Positions 1-10,689 of a stretch of DNA of 64,000 nucleotides are shown piece by piece. The translations under genes and the position numbers were made by a program. The stretch is from Timema cristinae (taxonomy: Eukaryota > Arthropoda > Insecta > Phasmatodea > Timematidae). The first letter of the stretch is position 1; the number at the start of each line of letters is the position of its first letter. Location: contig JBCFYV010001001.1 in the NCBI GenBank assembly GCA_039000515.1, positions 1,844,462-1,908,461 on the forward strand, written 5' to 3'. Under the pieces are notes generated by a model, which saw nothing but the letters and a program-made list of their open reading frames with translations, was not told the origin of the DNA and did no database searches.

Positions 1-900
1 TTAAAATTGTTTGTTTAAAATGTTCAATATTAGACTTATACAATCTTTATACGTTAACACATCGTTTTCTGATCATGTTTAACGAGATCACTGTGTACCA
101 GCTTCGTCACACTTGCGGGTATTAGTATCATTGTTCCGGTAGATGCCAATTCGAGTTCTGGTGACGTCGGGGACGTGAAGTGTCAGAGTGAGAGTGGATC
201 TTGAGTTGAGCTCAGTCTGGTATTGGGTCTAGTCGCGCGCTGTGTAAGGTAAAAATGTCAAGTACAAAACAGTTTTTTGATACCAAATATTTGATTGGTT
301 CACAGTACAGAAGTGTGTTTGGTTGTGTTTGACCAATATATTGTAAGCAAATAGAAGACTGAATTTTTGAAATATGTTTGCATCTCCTTCCTTTGTTATT
401 TAACAAGAGTATTGCTCTTATCCACGAATTAAAGTAGGTTGGTTATCACATGTTCAATTATTTGAATTTCTTGGTCTGCCATGTGATATAATATTTGCCT
501 ACTAAAGGTTGGAGAAAGACAATATTATTTTGATTATGTTATGTTGATAAATGTTTGTATATAGTGGTTAAGTTGATGAATAATAAATACTAATAGAAAA
601 AGAAAAAATTGGAACATTTCAATTTAGTCTTGAACTCGTTTTGTTGTGTTTTCGCTGTCCAAGCAGAGAAAAAACAAAAGTCTGGCTTAGCAGAGAGGTA
701 TGAGTTTGGTTACATGCTGTGCGCGGCAGAAGTGCGGTTTGGTTTAGCACTGATAATAAAGAAACGTTTTGTTTTGGACTGCTCGGAATGAATTCGTCTC
801 CGAATATCAGATATAAGCACAATTCTCTAAATATCAAGACCATTATGTTCTCCAACACATAAGCGAGATAGGCACTGGGTGTGATAGAGTGACGATATTT
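1..900. other. AT-rich stretch, no gene seen
   Basis: No open frame longer than about 80 codons and no repeat family I recognise from elsewhere in the window. It is ordinary AT-rich non-coding DNA, with a poly-A run (11 A) just after it near 922-932. Confidence 0.5.
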
Positions 901-929
901 ATGAAATCATCATCCTTTCCTAAAAAAAA

Positions 930-1290
930 AAAACTTTGTTTCTGCAGCCACATCCCTCGGTCTTCTGCGATCCTCTTCATTCAAAATTCAACCTGTCTGC
1001 TATTCATGGGATTATTTTTAGTGTAGTGGTTCCCCTTTGCCTTCCTTCTACATCCTCATACTGTTTCCCATTGGGTTCATCCGTCTTTAGGGACGATTTC
1101 TCGCCCCAAGGGAAAGAGGATGCCTGCGGCCTATACCCGGTCATCCGCCCTCCAAGAAGGCTGTTGGCATTGTGATGAGGCTACTTCTTCCGCCATCTCC
1201 GCCTTCGATGACATTGAGGCAAGGCCGCTTCATCTGAGAGTCCCTAACGTTGTCTTGATATTTATGTATAAAATAAATACAGCCCTCTAC
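930..1290 (-). pseudogene. GC-richer island, broken minus-strand open frame, unidentified
   Basis: This block is clearly GC-richer than its surroundings. On the minus strand a frame of about 55 codons (roughly 1190 down to 1009, with words such as GGRMTGYRPQASSF and KTDEPNGKQYEDVEGR) overlaps a second open frame upstream (RPCLNVIEGGDGGRSSLITM) shifted by one base. This looks like one reading frame broken by an indel, as expected for a decayed coding relic of a mobile element or a processed pseudogene. I do not recognise the family. Plus-strand frames of 70-80 codons overlap it and are no better. Confidence 0.3.
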
Positions 1291-1329
1291 ATAAAAAGGC
1301 AGTTTCTTAACATTGAAGTGACAAAATAA

Positions 1330-1797
1330 CGTAAGAGCTAAATGGAAGGAGGCGCAATGTTTTAAGCACTGGGGGAGCGTGGGGATATGGGTGAAGGGAG
1401 CAAAGGATCAATCTCTGCCACTGGTCTGAGAGTGACAATAATATATATTCACACGGTGACATTATTTCAAAAGTTTACGCCTTGACAACCACTGTTATGA
1501 TTCACTAGCCTCGTGTGAACGAGGCTTAAATGGCCACGGTCGGTAGTCTCCGATAAAACGAAGGCTTCAAGTCTGAGGGGCGATAGAAGGGGTTAATTTA
1601 CTGCTAAACATTAACGACACCCCACAATCTAACAAACATGTGAACTGAACTAAACTCGAGTTTAATGCTAGCGTGACCGTGCATCCAGCGGGAGTGAAAC
1701 ACCAAAATTTTCAAGTTTGATTTGCCTGAGGTAGTGGGGGTGATTTTTTTACAAGTAATTTGTCACGTTTCCTCCATTCAAATTCTTATTCTCAAGT
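1330..1797. other. Non-coding stretch, nothing recognised
   Basis: No convincing ORF, tRNA-like box pair or terminal repeat. There is a G-rich run near 1370-1400. Confidence 0.4.
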
Positions 1798-2430
<633 letters not shown>

Positions 2431-3007
2431 CATCATTATATAACCTCCTCCACTCCCCAGTATATTCATAAAATTCGGATCAAATATATTCCTAAGAATT
2501 TTGATAGTTAGATTTTATAAAAAAGAGAAGAACTCTGATCTACTGGGTTCATCCCAAAAGTCATTTTCACTAGTAGCTACATTTCCTTTTTCACACTCGC
2601 TAAATTTTGACATTATTGATCTTTGATTCGAGTTAATAGTTTGTACTCAATCATTTTGTGTAAAGGGTGTAACGTCAACACTGATAGAGGAAGCGTGAGT
2701 GCAGGGGGAGACCGTCAAACTGTTTGGTCGGCAATGTGCGAGCTCCGATAAACTCCTATTCACATTTAAAGGGTGAACAATATTTGTACCGACACTTTGG
2801 TTAGAGATACAACTTTATAGTTGGGTTACGATCATTTCTCATCTCATGCTTACCCCCATTTAACACCATTCACTTTGACTATCCAACTAAACTGTTTAGA
2901 CGTTTGACTGCGCCTAGCCTTTGAAACTATCACTTTTAATATTATATAATAGCAATACCTATGAAATAATTCCAATCATACAGTAACATTCGATCAATGT
3001 TAACTTC
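2431..3007. other. Non-coding stretch, nothing recognised
   Basis: AT-rich with no repeat family that I can match elsewhere in the window and no sizeable ORF. Confidence 0.4.
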
Positions 3008-3256
3008 ATAAAGTCCGATATCTTAGCTCAGTCGGTAACGTGTCTGTCTACTGACCTAAGGGTCCCGGGTTCGATTACTGGCATGGCAGAAAAATGTATC
3101 GTTGGTGAAATGTTAGTTTCCCCTCTCACAGTGATGAAATAATGGCCGAGGATTGGGTGTTGTGTCTGTTCTAGAATTAAATTAGTTCATAAGTTGTGTG
3201 TTGATACAATCAGTCGGTTTAGAAAGTGCACGTTAAATACCTCATATAAATAAATA
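3008..3256 (+). mobile_element. SINE-D (tRNA-Lys-like head), full length
   Basis: Best reference copy of family D. The head reads TTAGCTCAGTCGGTAACG (A box, as in tRNA-Lys) and GGTCCCGGGTTCGATTACTG (B box). The body contains CCCCTCTCACAGTGATGAAA, and the 3' end GAAAGTGCACGTTAAATACC is followed by an ATAAATAAATA run. This tail differs from that of SINE-A and SINE-B and is shared with SINE-E. It is not a functional tRNA gene because the acceptor stem does not close and the body continues for about 180 bp. Confidence 0.85.
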
Positions 3257-3259
3257 GTA

Positions 3260-3798
3260 ACTGCAAAAAAACTTTGCTCTTTCTAAAAGTTAATTCTTTA
3301 GAATCTTACTATATTAGTCATACGTTGTGCCATAAAAAAAAGTATGTATATATATATATACATAATGCAAACTAGATGTCCTGTAAGATACAGTAAATAT
3401 GTGCGACTAGATGTCCTGTAGCACACGAGCAAAGCTGCTCGGTTATTTGAACTCGCCCACAAAAGTTTTAAAGCTACTATCAGCTATGTCTATATTTTCC
3501 GAATGTTACATTATGTAGTTGTATTTTATTTGAAAGCTTAAATTTTCCAGATATCGACGTTTACAATCGTGTTCAAGTCTTAGTTTGGAATAATAAATAG
3601 CCGATGAAATATAGTGAAACATTGAAATACCTGTCATCGTTTCAGAGTTTTAATTGCTAATAGTTATCTATTCACAATTTTATATTAATTCTTAAATCCT
3701 GTCATCGAATTTATAAAATCGATTCTTAATGATCTAAGTTTTCATTGAAGTTTAAATTAGGTTATAAAACTTTCCCACTGATAAAATCACTATCACTT
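3260..3798. other. Non-coding stretch with a small direct duplication
   Basis: The word ACTAGATGTCCTGTA occurs twice (around 3372 and 3407), a 35 bp-spaced duplication beside a short (TA)n run near 3347-3361. Otherwise it is AT-rich with no gene. Confidence 0.5.
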
Positions 3799-3965
3799 GC
3801 TTAGTTGGCCGCGTAGCCTAAGGTGCTACCCTCGTGTTAGATTATCCTGCCAATGACAGGGGGGTTGAGGTTTGAATACCGGTCGGATGAACTGAGGGTG
3901 GTTTTTCCCGAATTTTTCCCCATTCTTCGCTCCATGCAAATGTTTATAAATTTCATCTAAACTAT
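3799..3965 (+). mobile_element. SINE-B2, diverged, 3' end lost
   Basis: Leu-type head GGCCGCGTAGCCTAAGGTGC and B box GAGGTTTGAATACCGGTCGG, then the body word GAGGGTGGTTTTTCCCGAAT. The usual tail is not found. Confidence 0.7.
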
Positions 3966-4076
3966 ACATTTATCATGGCTACCCCAGTAGTGTAATTAAA
4001 TGCTTTATAGCCTTGATTGGTAATAAAAGAAATAAAAATACGGCTCAATTTTTTTTAAACATTGCAAAACTCTTTT
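3966..4076. other. Short unassigned stretch
   Basis: AT-rich spacer between SINE-B2 and SINE-A. Nothing else is seen. Confidence 0.4.
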
Positions 4077-4087
4077 AGCATCACAAT

Positions 4088-4374
4088 ATTATTATTAGCA
4101 CCGTGTCTTACTACCCGTTCGGGTTATACGCATTTACGCTAATGTGTAATGGTAGGGTGATGGTGAGATGAAATGGAGGATATACAGTTTAACGTGGAAT
4201 CCGAACCACGGTGGAGGCCTGGAATTCCCACATTCACAAGTTGTTATTAAAACACGTCTCATCAGAGGTGAAGGAAGGTTTGAAAATCAGATAAATCTTT
4301 GCCGGGACCGAGGATTGTACCCCAGACCCCCAGCACATAAGTCCGACACCCTATCCCTAGACCGCAAGGTCACC
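4088..4374 (-). mobile_element. SINE-A (tRNA-Pro-like head), full length
   Basis: On the minus strand: an A-box region (GTCTAGGGATAGGGTG), body with CACCGTGGTTCGGATTCCAC and AAACTGTATATCCTCCATTT, and tail CCCGAACGGGTAGTAAGACA. It is flanked by a 13 bp duplication TAGCATCACAATA (4077-4089) and TAGCATCACGATA (4375-4387), one mismatch. The head has several substitutions, so this is an older copy. Confidence 0.88.
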
Positions 4375-4387
4375 TAGCATCACGATA

Positions 4388-5280
4388 AATTAATATTTTT
4401 GTTGAAAAGTAAAATGAGCAATATACTAATGATTTTTAGTAATACTCATCAAATATTCTTTGAAAAAACATAAAGAACCCCTTTCATCAACTGATCAAGC
4501 TTATGAAACTATTTATAGCTACTCATGTTAGCCCTAAGTAGGTATGTTTGAATAGTATTGAATGGAGTGCTATAAAAGCTTTTTAAAAGTTTCGTTTTGC
4601 AATACTTTTGCGCTGAATTCAAAGATTTATTCAAACAAATCTTCTTACTGTACATAATTACTCATAAATAGGTAAAGTATATTTTTTTAATGCTGAGAAA
4701 CCCTTCAAATAAATTATTTTTTTATCAATACCATGCAAAGATTTCAGAGTCAGAACTTTAAAAATAATTATATTTACAATCGATGGCCATCCCAACGACA
4801 GAATATAATTTTCTCAAACTCCAATTTAAAAGTTCGAGGATCATTTTACACGAGGAAGGAAGATAATGTTTGAAGAGACGTATTCCGCTTTCAATTAGGG
4901 AGCAAACATTTGGAATATCAAATTGGTTTTATTTTTCATAAGTCTATTTATTATTCTTCTACCACGACAATCTTTTAAACCAGGGCACTTTGGCGATGGT
5001 ACAGTAAAATACATAAAACCTTAGATTGTATATAGATTATTATTTTACAGGCGTTTAGTTCAAAAGGGCTCGGACGATTCTTAGAACTCACTTAGGGTGG
5101 GCTTAGCTTCATGTTTAACACATAAACGATTAGTGTATAGCACGTAATGAAAATAAAATTTAAACGCATTACGTTTAATTATAGCGTTCGCAACCGAAAA
5201 ATAGTGAATAGTGCATAATTCATAAATTGATTTAACCTTGGCTTTTTATACGCTATACATGAACTTGAATATATACAACT
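4388..5280. other. AT-rich non-coding stretch
   Basis: No ORF of interest and no tRNA boxes. A weak inverted pair of TTTAAACGCATTACG-like words sits near 5140-5175. I see nothing that can be named. Confidence 0.4.
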
Positions 5281-5284
5281 CTTA

Positions 5285-5530
5285 GGCCCGTATGCAAGGA
5301 CGATGCTGAGCACGGTCCAGAGTACAGGCTGAGCACTAGCAGAGCATGAGGCCTGTGTTAAAACAGGTGTCTCGATCGTCTATGCGCGCAGCGCCATGTT
5401 GTGGAAATATCCTCTGAGTACGACCAGACTTTGGCGAGACTCAAGATATTGCGTCATAGATCGTACTAGCACGAGGTTCATACTCTGCCTGTACTCTGGC
5501 TGTGCTCAGCATCGTCCTTGTATACGGGCC
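5285..5530. mobile_element. PIF/Harbinger-like MITE
   Basis: 246 bp element with about 48 bp inverted ends: the left begins GGCCCGTATGCAAGGACGAT and the right, read in reverse complement, begins GGCCCGTATACAAGGACGAT. Only a few differences are seen along the arms (shared inner words GATGCTGAGCAC and CAGAGTACAGGC). It is flanked by TTA on both sides (5282-5284 and 5531-5533), the 3 bp duplication typical of PIF/Harbinger. It has no coding capacity. GC content is well above the neighbourhood. Confidence 0.82.
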
Positions 5531-5589
5531 TTAGAATTGTGACGTATCAGCCAATGAGAACTCTAGGATAGGCTCTATCTGGCTAATTA

Positions 5590-5868
5590 TTATTATTATT
5601 ATTAGCACCGCGTCTTACTACCCGTTCGGGTTATACGCACTTACGCTAATGTGTAAATGGTAGGGTGATTGTGAGATGAAATGGAGGACCTACAGTTTAA
5701 CGCGGAAACCGAACCACGATGGAGTCCTGGCATTCCCACATTCACAAGATGTCTTGTCAGAGGTGAAGGAAGGGTTTGGTAATCAGATAAATTGTGCCGG
5801 GACCGAGGATTGAACCCCGGACCCCCAACGCAGAAGTCTGACACCTTACCCCTAGACCACCAGGTCAC
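5590..5868 (-). mobile_element. SINE-A, full length
   Basis: Minus-strand copy with head GACCTGGTGGTCTAGGGGTA, B box GGGGTTCAATCCTCGGTC, and tail CCCGAACGGGTAGTAAGACG followed by TAA repeats. Duplication ATCTGGCTAATTA (5577-5589) against ATCTGGTTAATTA (from 5869), one mismatch. Confidence 0.9.
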
Positions 5869-5895
5869 ATCTGGTTAATTAAAACGTCAATAAAC

Positions 5896-6105
5896 TTGTC
5901 CATTGGTATAGTGGTCAGTGTACATAGCTACGAACCTATGGATCCTGGGTGTGATTCCTGGCTGGTATCATGAGTATTTTTCCCTAAACGACCCATCACA
6001 CAATTGGTTTTCAGGGAACGTCTTTACTTGTACTGGGCCTCTATTAGCACTCATTTACAACAACGTGCAATCACATTTTCAAAACATAATCGTCAGTAAG
6101 CTACC
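5896..6105 (+). mobile_element. SINE-C (tRNA-Asp-like head), probable
   Basis: Head TTGGTATAGTGGTCAGTG resembles the A box of tRNA-Asp, followed by GGATCCTGGGTGTGATTCCT (B-box region, one extra base). The same head recurs at 30200. The 3' part GGCCTCTATTAGCACTCATT recurs near 8253, so it is a repeat, not unique sequence. The boundary at the 3' side is a guess. Confidence 0.6.
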
Positions 6106-6116
6106 CTCATATATAT

Positions 6117-6250
6117 TCATCAGGGTTCCTACGCGTCCTGGAAAACCTGGAATTTTAAAATATTTCTTCCAGGCCTGGAAATGTTATGGAATTTCTCAAT
6201 TTCCCCATATTTTCCTGGAATTTTCAATGTTGTCCTGGAAATTACTTTGT
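6117..6250 (+). mobile_element. hAT-like terminal repeat fragment
   Basis: Begins CAGGGTTCCTACGCGTCCTG (from 6121) and continues with GGAAAACCTGGAATTTT and several more CCTGGAA words. This is the style of terminus described for hAT elements across animals, where the end is followed by degenerate CTGGAAA repeats. I see no matching opposite end downstream, so it is probably a truncated element. Confidence 0.5.
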
Positions 6251-6264
6251 CCGTTAAAAAAAAA

Positions 6265-6527
6265 CATATCCCTATACATACATACCCCGTTCCCTTACGG
6301 GGTAGGCAAGAAGCTGTGAATATAGCCCAAAAAAAACCTCCATACTTAATCCATCCTCACTAACGCTCTCCACACGTTTCTATCCTTGCATACTTCCTTC
6401 GCTTCAACAACATCCACCAAATCATACATGCTTTGTTATTCTTAAAGCTCTTAATGTTTCTCTTTTTCACACATAGCCACATTTGCTTCTTCATTCGATC
6501 CACACTCATCCTCCGAACATGTCCAAA
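6265..6527 (-). pseudogene. LINE relic, 3' half (C-terminal end of ORF2 and 3' UTR)
   Basis: Minus strand encodes the conserved LINE C-terminal motif LSWFGHVRRMSVDRMKKQMW, then about 45 codons to a stop. Past it the minus strand has a hairpin word CCCCGTAAGGGAACGGGG (6285-6302) and ends in TATGTATGTATAGGG, a likely short 3' tail. It continues the reverse transcriptase at 6842-7520, from which it is separated by SINE-A. The clade cannot be fixed by eye. Confidence 0.7.
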
Positions 6528-6536
6528 CCAACTTAA

Positions 6537-6539
<3 letters not shown>

Positions 6540-6568
<29 letters not shown>

Positions 6569-6831
6569 GCACCGCGTCTTACTACCCGTTCGGGTTATAC
6601 GCACTTACGCTAATGTGTATTGGTAGGGTGATTGTGAGATGAAATGGAGGACCTACAGTTTAACGTGGGATCCGAACCACGGTGGCGGCCTGGCATTCCA
6701 CACATTAACAAGATGTCTTGCCAGAGGTGTAGGAAGGGTTTGGAAATCAGATAGATCTGTGCCGGGACCGAGGATTGAACCCCGGCCGCCAGCACAGAAG
6801 TCTGACACCTTACCCCTAGACCACCAGGTCA
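6540..6831 (-). mobile_element. SINE-A inserted in the LINE relic
   Basis: Full-length minus-strand copy with a long TAA tail (6540-6568). It interrupts the LINE frame just before the WFGHV motif. Flanks CCAACTTAAT (6528-6537) and CCAACGTAAT (6832-6841) are a 10 bp duplication with one mismatch, so the LINE was already in place when the SINE arrived. Confidence 0.9.
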
Positions 6832-6841
6832 CCAACGTAAT

Positions 6842-7520
6842 ATGCTTCTTTCACATGGTCTTATTGCATTCCCTTTCAAACCGCACTCTTTCTGCACCCA
6901 CTCATTACTAACTGTCCATACGAGTTTTTCCACCAATATTTCTTAGATATCTCACACCATTCGCATTTACCTTGCTCTTGTGTTTTGAACATTCTGCCCA
7001 GATATAACAAGCTCATTCACTTATTCTAACAGTTTTACATTTATACTAAGTTGACAATCATTTCCTGATCCGTCCTTATAAAAAACCAAGACCACAATTT
7101 TAGAGATATGTAAAAAGATATATTCTGTCTGTTGCCACATTCACGATTTAATTCATTCTGCAAGTCACTTTCCTTCTCGGCCATTAATATGGCATCATCT
7201 GCATATGACAAACATTCTCACATTCACATTGTCCAATTGTACACCAACCATGTCCTCACAAGTATCCCTCATACACTTATTCATGAAAACATTAAACAAC
7301 CATGGAGACATAACACAACCTTGTCTAACACCTTGTTCAATGTCAAACCATTCGTTCAAAGCTCAATCCACCTTAAAGCACGCTTTATTTTCATCATACA
7401 CCACCTTAATTGCAAATTTACTAAACATGAATCCGCACCATACTCTCTAAGAACATTACATAACTTACTCCTCACCCGATTGTACACTTTTTTAAACATG
7501 ACAGTAAATTATTATTGTAA
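6842..7520 (-). pseudogene. LINE relic, reverse transcriptase core
   Basis: Minus-strand translation gives VRQGCVMSPWLFNVFMNK (RT block with the QG and SP residues) followed about 30 codons later by LSYADDAILMAEKESDL, the catalytic YADD box. Upstream are LNEWFDIEQ and VYDENKA-like segments. Going toward 6842, the frame ends with ECGLKGNAIR, the usual lead-in to the WFGHV motif found beyond the SINE. Stops and at least one frameshift (between the QG block and YADD, and near the ALNEW segment) show it is dead. The N-terminal endonuclease is absent, consistent with 5' truncation near 7520. RQGCVMSP-type RTs occur in several LINE clades, so I leave the clade open. Confidence 0.85.
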
Positions 7521-7598
7521 AAATTAGATAACAATTATTATATTTGTATCTAAGAAGTAAAATGTAATCAAAACATAATTAATATAAAGACTATTTGC

Positions 7599-7790
7599 AA
7601 ATTATTTATTTATTTATTTATTTGAGATATTTAACACACACTTTCTAAACTGATTGATTATATCTGCACAAGATTTATAAACTTAATTATATCTACTGTT
7701 AAACAGACACAACATCCAGTCCCTGACCTTTAAACTCATCACTGTGAAAGGGGAACCCCACATTTCACCCATGATTATTTACAAGTAAGA
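7599..7790 (-). mobile_element. SINE-D, head truncated
   Basis: On the minus strand the end shows the D tail as GTGTGTTAAATATCTC followed by a long AAATAAATAAAT run (7599-7624). The body word CTTTCACAGTGATGAGTTTA matches the full copy at 3008. The tRNA head is missing. Confidence 0.75.
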
Positions 7791-7898
7791 TTATGTTATG
7801 TTTTAATTATTTAAATAACTCATTACGTCACGGAATACATTACAAAAATAACAAAAGGTATGGAAAGTTGCAGGCTTAGGGAAGTTGGGCGCCTGCAT

Positions 7899-7925
7899 TA
7901 ATATATATATATATATATATATATA
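7899..7925. repeat. (AT)n microsatellite
   Basis: About 13 AT units between unrelated AT-rich sequence. Confidence 0.95.
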
Positions 7926-7979
7926 AAAGAAACTGTACTGACGTGTATTTTTCCTAGATTACACTATACACTTCGTCCC

Positions 7980-8238
7980 GGAGGAATTGTAGAAAATCCT
8001 TGAAAAGTCTTTGAAATGTCATAAATAAAATTTATGATTCATTTGGAACAAAATCTTTAGAGCCATTTTCTAAAAACTTTTAAGATTTCAAAAATTAGTC
8101 ATCAATAGCCTACCCTTACACAATTTTTCCTCTGAATAAAAGTATGCAATGCTATTCGTCTTGTCAAACACTCCCAAGATTTTAATTTTAAACAACATTG
8201 GTTTTAAAATTTTCAGAAGATTTCCATATTTCAAAAAT
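7980..8238. repeat. Family H-like unit(s)
   Basis: Contains TTTCAAAAATTAGTCATCAA followed by TAGCCTACCCTTA, the same word order as the internal tandem units at 48340-49210 (ATCAGTAAACTACCCTTAA). Probably one or two decayed units of the same element. Just before it, GAAAATCCTTGAAAAGTC resembles hAT subterminal sequence. Confidence 0.45.
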
Positions 8239-8550
8239 TCTTCAGCTTGTACTTGGCCTCTTTTAGCACTCATTCGCAACAACGTACCGATAAGTTGTAG
8301 AAAAATCCATCTTTCTCCGGATTTATGGTTTCTTTGGCTTTGTACAATTGATCAACACCGACCGATCGGCCTCCATCTGTTGGTAAATATAGTGCCAACA
8401 TTTGTGGATAGAGGATGTCATGTGGTTAGCACAACGAACCCTCTGTCTGTTAATCTCAGTTTTCTAGATTGTCCTCGGATTGAATCTGGGACTTCTGGAA
8501 CTGTAACCAAAAAATCTAACCACTATAACACAGAGGCGGTTATTTGAAGG
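8239..8550. repeat. Interspersed repeat I
   Basis: Matches 17275-17575. Shared words include CATCTGTTGGTAAATATAGT against CGTCTGTTGGCAAAGATAGT and GTTAATCTCAGTTTTCTAGA against GTTAATCTCGGTTTTCTAGA. The start shares TTAGCACTCATT with SINE-C at 6040. It may be a diverged tRNA-derived element. Orientation is unknown. Confidence 0.5.
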
Positions 8551-8689
8551 AATAAGACAATAAAATAAACAAAATTTAACTAGCCTAAAGGATTGAATGT
8601 GGATGTGAATATATTTGGATACATTTGTTTCTGATTTTGATAATTTACATTCAAGGAAATTTTGTGAGTATTATACAAAAGTAGCGTAT

Positions 8690-9020
8690 TGACTTTTGAG
8701 TTGGGGTTATTTCTATCTATCAGATAACTATCTTCAAGTTAAATTTTATTTTACTTTAATTTGCCTTCCTAAGAATTGTTACTTGTTTTTCATAAATATA
8801 TACCTTCATTTTCTTACAAATGAAGCATCTTTTTTTATACATATAAAATACAAACATATTTTAGCGGTCAGCATTGATAACATTTTATTATAAGCTATTA
8901 TTGTCATTTTACATGTATTGATAATATTCATCAAAAGTAACAGCTGCATCTCACATTACCTGACGCATGAACACGTAAAAGTGAATCTAGTAACTGTTTA
9001 TAGCTGTCGGATATATCCAT
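8690..9020. repeat. Repeat G copy
   Basis: AT-rich repeat matching 22490-22760, 26868-26935, 33866-34000 and 42620-42860. Key words are ACAAACATATTTTAGCGGTC, AACAGCTGCATCTCACATTA and GACGCATGAACACGTAAAAG. No protein is seen. Possibly a non-autonomous DNA element. Confidence 0.5.
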
Positions 9021-9077
9021 TCGTAAGAAAATTGGGTTATAGTTTAGTTTAACTCCACGACAAAACTTTTTTTTTTA

Positions 9078-9323
9078 AAGCAATGCGTCTGACTACACTA
9101 TATAGTTTTATACGCCCATGTAATAATGAGGCCAGGGGCTTAGGGATTAAGAAGGTTGAATTTAGAGTAAGTGTGCCCGCATTTGGGGGCAAGCAACGTT
9201 GAAAACCATATAGGAAGAAACTCATTACACCCGACTGGAATTTAAACTCCGTTCTCTCCGTCATTTGCAATCTAGTCTATTGAAATAGTGACACCTTAGA
9301 TCATACAGCCACCGAAGTAGGCT
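9078..9323 (-). mobile_element. SINE-B2, diverged
   Basis: Minus-strand copy: head CTACTTCGGTGGCTGTATGA, then GATCTAAGGTGTCACTATTT, B box GAGTTTAAATTCCAGTCGGG, and tail end AGACGCATTGCTT. The tail hairpin word is lost. Confidence 0.75.
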
Positions 9324-9780
9324 ACATCAGCAGCTAATAACAATATTTACTATTACTTTTTTACCCTGTAAATATAAACACTTCAAAAACTGTCGGGTGT
9401 ATTAAGATTTTTTTCCCAAATGGTTTCCAAGCTTCCCTCCATGAAAATTCGGGTACTCTTAACTTTAAATTAAGCCCTACTTATCCCTACCTAATTAGTT
9501 CGGATAACTCATATGGTTAGTAAGATGCAGAGCAGGGATAGTTTATTTATCATTGTGCTATTTTGGAATATCCCGGTATTTAAATATACAATAATATATT
9601 TCCGCTATTCGTGGGTGTTTAATGTTTAATTAGATTTTCAGCCTTTGTTCAAAATTTCACTTGAAATTCTTTTATGAAACAACCACCTGTTGACGTTAAT
9701 GGACTAGTCGAGTATTAGGTAAATTACGCCAATGCGTTTGTTTCTTTGTTGCTTTACACGTAATATTCTTTGTTCAATGG
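9324..9780. other. Non-coding stretch, nothing recognised
   Basis: AT-rich. No ORF or repeat match that I could support. Confidence 0.4.
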
Positions 9781-10371
9781 AAATCATATGACTAGTAACA
9801 AGGTAAATGACACTTTACAAAAATGGGGTTTAATTTAATTCCATAGATTTTAAAATAAATGGCTCTACACAATCGTAGAAGGCCTACTTTCTCAAAAGAA
9901 TCTATTATAGTTTGTGACACACTTTTCAAAAATCATTCAAAGGTAAACGACCCTTTAATAAGCCATGCTCAGAAAAACCCAGATATAATTTTAATAATCA
10001 TTTTAAACACTCATCGGATATAAATTTTGGACAAAATTTATCTAGCCATTTTTTTAAAAATTGGACATTTTCAAAAATCCTAAGAAAATGAAATTACTTT
10101 ATTATTGATTGTCTACAACATTTCCCATATACCTATTTTAAAAAATACTGTTAGAACTATTTTGGAAAAATCACAAGTTTAAAAAATATAGACTTCAGTA
10201 AACGAACCACAAACAATTTTCCCGACGAAAAAAACCAGTATACAGTGTTTCAAGCACCCCCAAGGTATTCATTCGAGCTCGTTAAACAGTTTTCGTAAAA
10301 TTTCCATTTTTCCTCAATCATTTATTATTAAATTACCCTTAATTTTAGGGATTAATCAAAATTTAAAATTG
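9781..10371. repeat. Family H-like decayed tandem units
   Basis: Recurring words AAAGGTAAACGACCCTTTAA, TTCAGTAAACGAACCAC and AATTACCCTTAATTTTAGGG with blocks of AAAATTT between them. This resembles the tandem array inside the hAT-like element at 48.3-49.2 kb but is more decayed. Confidence 0.4.
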
Positions 10372-10384
10372 CCTTGAGATAATT

Positions 10385-10670
10385 ATTATTATTAGCACCT
10401 TTTCTTACTACCCGTTCGGGTTAAACGCACTTACACTAATTTGTAATGTTAGGGTGATTGTGAGATGAAATGAAGGACCTACAGTTTAACGTGGAATCCG
10501 AACCATGTTGGAGGCCTGGCATTCCACACATTCACAATTTGTGATTAATACACGTCTTGTCAGAGGTGAAGGAAGGGTTTGGCAATCAGATAAATCTGTG
10601 CCGGGACCGAGGATTGAACCCCGGACCCCCAACACAGAAGTCTGACACTTTACCCCTAGACCACCAGGTC
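10385..10670 (-). mobile_element. SINE-A, full length
   Basis: Minus-strand copy with intact head (GACCTGGTGGTCTAGGGGTA, first base changed) and B box. The tail is slightly diverged. Duplication CCTTGAGATAAT (10372-10383) against CCCTGAGATAAT (10674-10685), one mismatch. Confidence 0.88.
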
Positions 10671-10689
10671 AACCCCTGAGATAATAATT

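Noticed and set aside
3010..3085. Possible tRNA-Lys gene
   Set aside because: A and B boxes are good, but the ends do not pair as an acceptor stem, and the sequence runs on into the SINE-D body and tail found in seven other copies.
5918..6319. 133-codon open frame on the plus strand
   Set aside because: It runs through SINE-C and a hAT-like terminus. The peptide has no motif and the frame is not conserved in the related repeats.
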